Positions 36,632-41,948 of a stretch of 41,948 nucleotides of DNA are shown one piece after another. Numbering within the stretch: position 1 is the first letter of the stretch; each line of letters opens with the position of its first letter. The position numbers were made by a program, and so were the translations under genes. Below the pieces are notes generated by a model, which saw nothing but the letters and a program-made list of their open reading frames with translations, ran no database searches and was not told the origin of the DNA. The stretch spans positions 1 through 41,948 of the forward strand of contig CANQTW010000020.1 of assembly GCA_947626845.1 (NCBI GenBank), given 5' to 3'. This DNA comes from an uncultured Oscillospiraceae bacterium. Lineage in GTDB: Bacteria; Bacillota; Clostridia; Oscillospirales; Oscillospiraceae.

Positions 36632-37425
36632 TGAGACAAACAAGAACAAGGTCGGAACGTCCATTCAAGGTGGTTTTGATATTACTGCTTCTTGTGGCAC
36701 TCACTTACGCAATCGTCAGTGCGTTTGGTGGCACAGGTACAATAAAGGACATATTGAAGGATCTGTTTGACGATTACGAAAAACCGAAGGCACCGGAAAC
36801 AGACGATTATGGAATACAAGAGGCCCTTAATGAAATGTCTGAAAAAAATCCCGAAGCATCCGCGTTTGTAGATGCCTACGTCGGTATTGAGGATTACAAT
36901 TTGGAAATGGACTTGTCCTCGGAAATCACTGTTGGTACGGTTCCATATTTCACTCAATGGGACAGGCGATGGGGGTACTGTCTTTACGGAGAAGGACTGA
37001 TTGGATATACAGGCTGCGGTCCGACAGCTCTCAGCATGGTTGCTATGGGATTGACTGGCGACGGCACCTTGACACCGGCGTATATAGCTGATTTTGCAAC
37101 CCGTGAGGGTTATTGCGTCCCCGGCAACGGCACCGCATGGCTGCTTTTTTCCGAGGGGGCTGAAAAGCTGGGCCTCACTGCCCGCGAGTTGCCATTATGG
37201 GAGGCCACCATGCGCGATGAGTTGGACGATGGTCATCCGATTATCTGCATAATGGGGCCAGGCCACTTCACCGAGACGGGCCATTACATAGTCCTCACCG
37301 GCTGCACCGATGAGGGCTTCAACGTTCTGGATCCCTACCGTCCCAGCAACTGCAAGGTGTGGGCGTATGCGGATATTGAGGGAGAGATCAGGAACCTGTG
37401 GTCATACTGTGTGACCGAGGAATAA
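36628..37425 (+). CDS. Membrane-anchored C39-type cysteine peptidase in the Bce operon
   Basis: 265 residues starting at an ATG that overlaps the permease stop (ATGA). A basic N-terminus and one membrane helix (13-33) place the rest outside the cell. After a linker, the peptidase domain (about 100-262) shows Q110 in VPYFTQWDRRWG, the nucleophile C130 in TGCGPTALSMV, H219 in ETGHYIVLTG and D235 in VLDPYRP: a complete papain-like set of the peptidase_C39_2 family. Such domains cleave peptides or leader sequences. Translation coupling with the transporter suggests it works on the same antimicrobial peptide, or trims a self-made peptide; no precursor peptide gene was found beside it. Confidence 0.85.
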   Translation: MMRQTRTRSERPFKVVLILLLLVALTYAIVSAFGGTGTIKDILKDLFDDYEKPKAPETDDYGIQEALNEMSEKNPEASAFVDAYVGIEDYNLEMDLSSEITVGTVPYFTQWDRRWGYCLYGEGLIGYTGCGPTALSMVAMGLTGDGTLTPAYIADFATREGYCVPGNGTAWLLFSEGAEKLGLTARELPLWEATMRDELDDGHPIICIMGPGHFTETGHYIVLTGCTDEGFNVLDPYRPSNCKVWAYADIEGEIRNLWSYCVTEE

Positions 37426-37429
37426 AACG

Positions 37430-37482
37430 ATACAGGAAGCCTTTCTTCTAAAAAGGGAACGGCTTCCTGTATTGCTCATTTT
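37430..37482 (+). terminator. Terminator of the transporter-peptidase operon
   Basis: ATACAGGAAGCC and GGCTTCCTGTAT form a perfect 12-base stem (37430-37441 and 37461-37472), followed by TGCTCATTTT. Confidence 0.7.
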
Positions 37483-37509
37483 AGCTGTGACGAAGTTTAC
37501 CTCGTAGGA

Positions 37510-37640
37510 TTTATTAATGCGGCAATTAAATATTGCCACATTAATAAAATGATTCAACGCCGTTTTGCTCGCCGCTGCGCGGCAACCGCAAAACATGGCT
37601 ATTATTACTCCGTCAATTATTTAATTGCCGGAGCAATAAT
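37510..37640. repeat. Three successive long hairpins at the edge of the second mobile element
   Basis: Hairpin 1 (37510-37548) pairs TTTATTAATG and GGCAAT with their complements with one mismatch. Hairpin 2 (37562-37594) has GTTTTGC/GCAAAAC and an inner GCCGC/GCGGC. Hairpin 3 (37601-37640) pairs ATTATT, CTCCG and CAATT with their complements, separated by single mismatches; it ends on the stop codon of the HNH-like gene. No gene lies in 37426-37639. Confidence 0.7.
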
Positions 37641-38680
37641 TATGTTCCGTAGGAGTAACCGCATCGCCTTTCTATCACGGAATATACCCATTGTTCCAGC
37701 GTATACTCCTTTTTATTCTCCCAATCGCAAATGAAGCCGAAGGGTATACCGGGGTCTGTAGGAAGCGCTTCGGCCAATTCAAAGCAATTTGAATAAGCGT
37801 TGTAGAAGCAGACGACCGCAACAAGCTTCCCGCCTATTTTCTGAAAAATACACCAGTGGGCGTTTTTCGGAAATCTGAGCGGATTATCTATATTGATTCT
37901 CGGAAGCTGTGTAAAACGGTCACCGTTGCCCTCTCCAATAATCCAGTTTTTTATTTCGGAAAACCTCTCCTCGCAAACAAACTCCGGCCCTTTCAGGTGA
38001 GCAAGTACATTGATTGCCGTTTTCGCGAAAACGCGGGTAATTTCGTCGGAATCCACGAGCGATATGTCAAATTTTGGCTGGGTCATTTTTTCGTTGAGCT
38101 TCCCCGGTTTTGATATCTCAGTCAGCGCCTTCAGGGTACGCTTGACCCGGCTCAGGTCAAGGTCGTCTCCGTGGGCGATATAATACTTCGAGTTATAAAA
38201 GCCGGCGATCCAGTCTCCCGGTTCAAGTTCTTTTGACGTGATGGACACAAACCGGCTTCCCATATTCATCATATTCCCACAAAACGCGCTCCAAGCTGAC
38301 AATGGATCATCGTGATGCTCTGAACCAACTGTAAATGTGTAGACTTCGCCGTGCTTGGCAAGGCAGTCTATGTAGTAGCCGGCTTTCCCGGAGATGTATC
38401 CGAGAGTCAATTTCCCGTCGTCATCATTCACGATACTGATCCGGGTTTTGGCCATATCCTTACCGGCATGCGAACCTCTTTTCCCTGGGCCAAACAGCAC
38501 CCTGGTCAGGGCAATCAGGGATTCATGCATAAATTTCAGCTCAAGCTTTGAAAAAAGACTGTTGGCCTGATCCGACACCATGCCCCTCTCCAGAACAGAA
38601 ATCCCACCAATCCCTGCCGGGAACACATGTTCGACCTCCCTATAAGTCAGCCCCTCTTTGTCTCCATAATAAATGCACAT
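37640..38680 (-). CDS. HNH-endonuclease-like protein with an altered zinc site
   Basis: 346 residues, with a GGAGAG site before the ATG. The N-terminus resembles the C-x-x-C/EHVFP type of HNH nuclease: MCIYYGDKEGLTYREVEHVF, then PAGIGG and QANSLFSKLELKF (the N-x-x-F segment). However, the usual second cysteine of the first pair is a tyrosine and the second pair is missing (a MVSDQAN segment replaces C-x-x-C-N), so the zinc site seems lost. The other 270 residues are not recognised. It may be a degenerate nuclease or a defence-related cargo gene of the second element. Confidence 0.5.
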   Translation of the reverse strand: MCIYYGDKEGLTYREVEHVFPAGIGGISVLERGMVSDQANSLFSKLELKFMHESLIALTRVLFGPGKRGSHAGKDMAKTRISIVNDDDGKLTLGYISGKAGYYIDCLAKHGEVYTFTVGSEHHDDPLSAWSAFCGNMMNMGSRFVSITSKELEPGDWIAGFYNSKYYIAHGDDLDLSRVKRTLKALTEISKPGKLNEKMTQPKFDISLVDSDEITRVFAKTAINVLAHLKGPEFVCEERFSEIKNWIIGEGNGDRFTQLPRINIDNPLRFPKNAHWCIFQKIGGKLVAVVCFYNAYSNCFELAEALPTDPGIPFGFICDWENKKEYTLEQWVYSVIERRCGYSYGT

Positions 38681-38703
38681 ATTGATCTCTCCAAAATGTA
38701 TTT

Positions 38704-39918
38704 CTATTTCTTATACTTCTCCCTCAAGCTCACCTTCCCCTGTTTGGCGTCCAGCTCCCGCTCCTTTGCGGTGATGGTCCTCCATTGCGGGTTCTCCTCG
38801 CCGAGGTCGATGAAATGCATAGTCTCAAAATGATACCGGGGGTCAAAGGAGATGTCACGTGCCACCAGCTCGTCCCAGGGGGAGAGGGAGAGGCGTTTTT
38901 GAAGGGAGAACGGTTCTGGCTCCAGCTCGGCTTCCAGTGGCTCCTCCTCCGGGTTGATGCGGTTCAAAAGCTCCTCGCCGGTGATTTTTCCCTCCAGATA
39001 TTCGTCTCTGGCCTCGCAGGCCTCCTCGATCCAGTCCTCGTATCCGCCGGGGACGGTCTTGCCGGGGGCCGTGGCGTAGCAACGGTACTCACGCTCATAG
39101 AACCGTGCGCGCAGCCGCTTGAAGGCGAGAAGATACTTGTCCTCGGCTGGTCCGTCCTTGCGTTTTAGGTTCGGCCCCCTCTTTTTGCAGGTGCTCTTGT
39201 CGCTCCACTTGCGGTCACAGTAGTCGGTCTTCTTGTTGGTCTTCGGAACGAAATACCGCCAGCAGTATTGGCACCGGGCGATTCGCTTACCGGAACGTAA
39301 AACCGCGCAGAGCTCAAAGATGTACAGCTCCATGAGAGATTTGACCTCATGCTCGCTGACACCCTGCTCCTCGTTCCCGTCCACCGAAAAACCATAGTTG
39401 CGAAGTTGAGGGTAAATGCCTATGGTGTGTTCCCAACGTTCCTGCTGTGTCATGCCCTCTGTGTTACCGAAGCACACCTCCATGACGTTGCGCATCCACA
39501 CGCGGGTGAGATACAACGTCCGCGCGGCGTCCATCATCCGCATACCGTTCTGAAGCAGAAACAGGGCGCTGCCGTCGTCCCTGTTCCCTGCCGCTCTGTC
39601 CAGCGCGGAGCGCGTGAAGAAATACGCTTCGGGAAAGCTCTCCCGGAAGCTGTCCGCCACGGCATAACACATGGTCACTATGTCCCGGTAGTCCTGCTCC
39701 GAAACGTCCAGCGACTCTTTAAAGAGACTATGCATCTCAATTTCATTGAGCTGCCGCATGTATTCTTTGAGCGCCCTGTCCGTAAAACGGATCAGGTCAT
39801 CGTGGGGCAACACCGTCTCATCCAAAAGCAAAGTCCCGTCAAAATCTAATAACCGCTTTCGTATCATCCCGCCCGGCTCCTCCGTTATGGTGAGTCCGGG
39901 CGTTTTCTTTTTCTCCAT
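38704..39918 (-). CDS. DUF6076-domain protein with a zinc-ribbon motif
   Basis: 404 residues, with a GGAGGAG site. A mostly helical N-terminal part (1-210) is followed by a probable zinc-binding segment: ARCQYCWRYFVPKTNKKTDY with CDRK and CKKRGPN, that is C-x2-C and a later C-x9-C. This matches the pattern of DUF6076 proteins, which are common in clostridial integrative elements and of unknown function, presumably DNA-binding. It is divergent from the RepA-like gene. Confidence 0.78.
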   Translation of the reverse strand: MEKKKTPGLTITEEPGGMIRKRLLDFDGTLLLDETVLPHDDLIRFTDRALKEYMRQLNEIEMHSLFKESLDVSEQDYRDIVTMCYAVADSFRESFPEAYFFTRSALDRAAGNRDDGSALFLLQNGMRMMDAARTLYLTRVWMRNVMEVCFGNTEGMTQQERWEHTIGIYPQLRNYGFSVDGNEEQGVSEHEVKSLMELYIFELCAVLRSGKRIARCQYCWRYFVPKTNKKTDYCDRKWSDKSTCKKRGPNLKRKDGPAEDKYLLAFKRLRARFYEREYRCYATAPGKTVPGGYEDWIEEACEARDEYLEGKITGEELLNRINPEEEPLEAELEPEPFSLQKRLSLSPWDELVARDISFDPRYHFETMHFIDLGEENPQWRTITAKERELDAKQGKVSLREKYKK

Positions 39919-39929
39919 GTCGCTCCTCC

Positions 39930-39967
39930 AAAAATTTTTTAAAAAAACTCAAAAAAATCTCAAAAAT
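39930..39967. other. Phased A-tracts in the divergent region
   Basis: The 150-base gap 39919-40068 contains runs of A and T spaced about ten bases apart (AAAAATTTTTTAAAAAAA, then CTCAAAAAAATCTCAAAAA), which typically bend DNA. A weak -10-like TATTAT follows at about 40007-40012. It probably carries promoters of the divergent DUF6076 and ATPase genes. Confidence 0.45.
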
Positions 39968-40068
39968 AGCCTCCGAAAGATCACTGCACTATGTAGAGAG
40001 CTCCGATATTATTGTACCATGAGATCGCGGGAAAGGAAAGTCCAGTAAAAACATGGAGGAGGATAAAA

Positions 40069-41142
40069 ATGAAAAACACAGAACGATTAAAAACCGTCAC
40101 CGGTGAGGAACTGATGAACGAACCCATCCGTCCGCCCAACTTCATTGTGGACACTCTGCTGTCCCAAGGCCTGCACATCCTTGCGGGCGCGCCGAAGGTG
40201 GGGAAATCCTGGCTGGCACTGTGGCTGGCCGTGACGGTGGCGAAAGGGGAGCCGGTGTGGGGGATGTCTGTTCGCCAGGGCACGACCCTGTACCTCTGTC
40301 TCGAAGATTCGACGCTCCGAATCCAGAACCGACTCTTCGAGATTACGGAGGACGCCCCCGCCAACGTCCACTTCTGCACCGAGAGCCGCGTCGTGGGCGC
40401 GGGGCTGGAGGAACAACTGGAGACGTTTCTTGCCGAACATCAAGACACGTCGCTGGTTATCATTGACACGCTCCAGATGGTGCGAAGCGCCAAGCGGGAC
40501 AACACCTATGCCAACGACTACTCGGACCTGTCGGCGCTGAAGAAGATTGCCGACGCTCACAGCCTCGCCATCCTGCTCATCCACCATCTGCGGAAGGAGA
40601 ACGCGGACGACGATGTGTTCAAACGCATCTCCGGCACCACGGCTATCAGCGGCGCGGTAGACTCCAGCTTCACGCTGGTGGAGGACGGACGCGGGAGCGG
40701 GCGGGCCACGCTCTACTGCATCGGGCGGGACATCGAGTACCGGGAGCTGTCTCTTGTTCGGAGCGAGTGCAACGTGTGGGACGTGGAAGAAACGCTCCTG
40801 CCGGTCAACAAATCCGACAACCTCATTTCTCTGCTCTCTGCGTTCGTAAAAGTCCACGGAAATTTTATCGGCACTCCCACGGAGCTCGTCAACCACATCG
40901 ACCCTGCCGGTACGCAGAACATCAGCACCCGGACTCTCTCCCGCAAGCTCCTGCAAAGTGTTGCGGCTCTAAGGAAAGCCGGCATCGAGGCCGTCTTCCG
41001 CCGAAGCAACGGCAAGCGGATCATCGAGCTCGTGAGTGCCGATAGTGACGATACCACCGCCCCCGGAAACATCGGCACTATCGACCCTGTGACCGCACAC
41101 GTCGCCGCAGGTGCGCCAGCAACACTGGAGTTGGCATCGTGA
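40069..41142 (+). CDS. RepA-like AAA-family ATPase (AAA_25, putative replicative helicase)
   Basis: 357 residues from the ATG at 40069 (GGAGG six bases upstream). The RecA-like core shows Walker A GAPKVGKS (40-47), Walker B LVIIDT (129-134) and a conserved LLIHHLRK segment (about 175), followed by the GTTAISGAVDSS motif of hexameric RepA/DnaB-type helicases of plasmids and integrative elements. The C-terminal region (about 255-325) looks like a winged helix for DNA binding. It would unwind DNA or help replicate the excised element. It is followed by the repeat copy B and the mobilization genes. Confidence 0.88.
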   Translation: MKNTERLKTVTGEELMNEPIRPPNFIVDTLLSQGLHILAGAPKVGKSWLALWLAVTVAKGEPVWGMSVRQGTTLYLCLEDSTLRIQNRLFEITEDAPANVHFCTESRVVGAGLEEQLETFLAEHQDTSLVIIDTLQMVRSAKRDNTYANDYSDLSALKKIADAHSLAILLIHHLRKENADDDVFKRISGTTAISGAVDSSFTLVEDGRGSGRATLYCIGRDIEYRELSLVRSECNVWDVEETLLPVNKSDNLISLLSAFVKVHGNFIGTPTELVNHIDPAGTQNISTRTLSRKLLQSVAALRKAGIEAVFRRSNGKRIIELVSADSDDTTAPGNIGTIDPVTAHVAAGAPATLELAS

Positions 41143-41187
41143 GTCGCCTCTGCAATAAGAGCGCACACAGCGCCAGCGTCGCGCCAA

Positions 41188-41297
41188 ATCGGGGCTCCCG
41201 CACGTCCTTGGACGTGTGGGGAGAGGAGGAGCGAAGTCAGCGTCTGAGGGGCCACGCTTGCGCGGCCCCGAGGTTAAGCGACTTCCGCGACGACGAA
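41188..41297 (+). repeat. Covarying structured repeat, copy B, inside the second mobile element
   Basis: The order is hairpin CACGTCC-TT-GGACGTG (41201-41216), TGGGGAGAGGAGGAGC, stem arm GAAGTC (41233-41238), AGCGTCTGAG, hairpin GGGCCACG-CTTG-CGCGGCCC, CGAGGTTAAGC, partner GACTTC (41280-41285) and CGCGACGACGA. Constant blocks are shared with copies A and C near 23 kb; paired arms differ but still pair. Confidence 0.8.
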
Positions 41298-41307
41298 GGC
41301 AAGCATC

Positions 41308-41372
41308 GCGTTTGTCTGTACACCGGGCCCTGCCCGGCGCCCTGCCAAACGCATTTGCGGGCAGAAGCCCGC
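41308..41372 (+). other. Candidate oriT of the second element
   Basis: Just upstream of mobC, GCGTTTG and CAAACGC (41308-41314 and 41346-41352) enclose a hairpin CCGGGC/GCCCGG (41323-41337), and another hairpin GCGGGC/GCCCGC follows (41357-41372). Position and structure fit an origin of transfer; the nick site is not identified. Confidence 0.4.
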
Positions 41373-41395
41373 ACCCACTATGACGGAGGTGAAAA

Positions 41396-41701
41396 ATGAA
41401 AAAGGACAAAACGCTCAGCATCCGCCTCTCCAAGCTTGAGCTGGACGTCATCCGAGCTGAGGCGAAGAAGGCTCACCTCTCCCAGAGCGATTACGTCTCC
41501 CAGTGCTGTCTCGGTCAGCAAGTGGTGGTCATGGACGGACTCAAGGAAGTGCTGACGGAGCTGAAGCGCATCGGCAACAACATTAATCAGCTCGCGGTGC
41601 TGTCCAACATGGGCAAGCTCCATGCTGTCAACCTCGACGGAGTACAACAGTCACTCTCCGAGATTGGTCGCGCGCTCCGTGAGATGCAAGAAGGCAGGTG
41701 A
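41396..41701 (+). CDS. mobC: MobC-like relaxosome protein of the second element
   Basis: 101 residues with a GGAGGTG site. An N-terminal ribbon-helix-helix segment (KTLSIRLSKLELDVIRAEA) is followed by SQSDYVSQCCLG and the family signature LKRIGNNINQLAVLSN. It should bind oriT next to the relaxase nick. It is only distantly similar to the MobC of the first element, so the two elements have different transfer systems. The relaxase gene overlaps its stop codon. Confidence 0.88.
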   Translation: MKKDKTLSIRLSKLELDVIRAEAKKAHLSQSDYVSQCCLGQQVVVMDGLKEVLTELKRIGNNINQLAVLSNMGKLHAVNLDGVQQSLSEIGRALREMQEGR

Positions 41702-41948
41702 CGCTCTTGGCAATAGTCAACTTCGTCAACTACTCCAGCCGCTCAAAGAGCAGTCAGTCCCGCGGGTGCATGAGGTCGGTGATGAAGTACGTGGCACAGG
41801 AGGCCAAGACCCAGTGGCAGGGACACCAACTCGTCACGGGCGTCAACTGTCAGGCCGTCTCAGCCTACGACGACTTCCTCAACACCAAGCTCCTCTACCA
41901 CAAGGACGGCGGCAGGATGTTCTACCACCTGGTCCAGAGCTTCCCCAG
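41698..41948 (+). CDS. Relaxase/mobilization nuclease, N-terminal part (cut by window end)
   Basis: A GTG overlapping the mobC stop (GTGA) starts a frame that stays open to the end of the window (83 codons). It reads IVNFVNYSSRSKSSQSRG, then MKYVAQEAKT, LVTGVNCQAVSAYDDF, LLYHKDGGRMFYHLVQSF. This is the N-terminal domain of a MobA/VirD2-like relaxase (PF03432 type), including the GVNC and FYHLVQSF motifs. A TTG at 41707 is an alternative start. The histidine motif lies beyond the window. Confidence 0.85.
   Translation, partial: MTLLAIVNFVNYSSRSKSSQSRGCMRSVMKYVAQEAKTQWQGHQLVTGVNCQAVSAYDDFLNTKLLYHKDGGRMFYHLVQSFP

Noticed and set aside
1..41948. CRISPR array, rRNA or tRNA genes
   Set aside because: No regularly spaced direct repeats with unique spacers and no tRNA-like T-loop/acceptor pattern or rRNA stretch was noticed on either strand; a dedicated search was not possible.

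Overview
The window comes from a GC-rich, low-G+C-phylum-type (Bacillota) anaerobe, most likely a gut clostridium of the Oscillospirales kind. This is inferred from the style of the mobile elements (DUF6050, DUF5348, TnpV, DUF6076, ParB-relaxase-MobC cassettes), an SpoVB-like exporter, clostridial housekeeping genes (proB-proA, proC, glmM, nrdR, DUF421-DUF4363) and strong AGGAGG ribosome sites with vegetative promoters of the TTGACA-17-TATAAT type. No rRNA or tRNA gene and no CRISPR array was seen.

Layout. (1) About 1-13,350 is an integrative/mobilizable element cut by the left window edge. It has a leftward transfer module (DUF6050, DUF5348, a truncated serine recombinase, a ParB-like protein, a MOBP-type relaxase, MobC and a hairpin-rich oriT candidate), then a rightward defence cargo: a SIR2 protein with a central TIR/deoxyribosyltransferase-like domain and a C-terminal HEPN-like motif, a type III restriction-modification operon with an extra 175-residue gene between mod and res, and several small or unknown genes including DUF4238. 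TnpV closes the element. (2) About 13,500-19,700 holds envelope and carbohydrate genes: a lipoprotein with SLH-like repeats and a parallel beta-helix, a GH28-type glycosidase, a small XRE regulator and a YgjP-type metallopeptidase. (3) About 19,800-22,900 holds an SpoVB/MATE-like exporter and a PadR-DUF2812 pair with a clear promoter-operator. (4) 22,860-23,740 has no convincing gene but is packed with hairpin repeats, including two copies of a roughly 105-nt repeat whose helices covary. (5) 23,739-29,832 is proline synthesis (proB-proA, proC plus an oxidoreductase) and glmM with a hexapeptide-repeat partner. (6) 30,033-31,624 is DUF421-DUF4363 and nrdR, the latter with two NrdR-box-like sites over its own promoter. 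(7) 31,765-37,425 is a leader with overlapping hairpins, a BceRS-like two-component system and a BceAB-like peptide-antibiotic ABC transporter whose operon ends in a membrane-anchored C39-type cysteine peptidase. (8) From about 37,500 to the right edge is a second, unrelated mobilizable element: a hairpin triplet, an HNH-like gene, DUF6076, a RepA-like ATPase, a third copy of the covarying repeat, an oriT candidate, MobC and the start of a relaxase.

The most interesting items are the three-domain SIR2 protein inside a type III restriction island, the covarying repeat family shared by chromosome and mobile element, and the Bce transporter operon with a built-in peptidase. Functions given for these are inferences from motifs and gene order; nothing was searched against a database.
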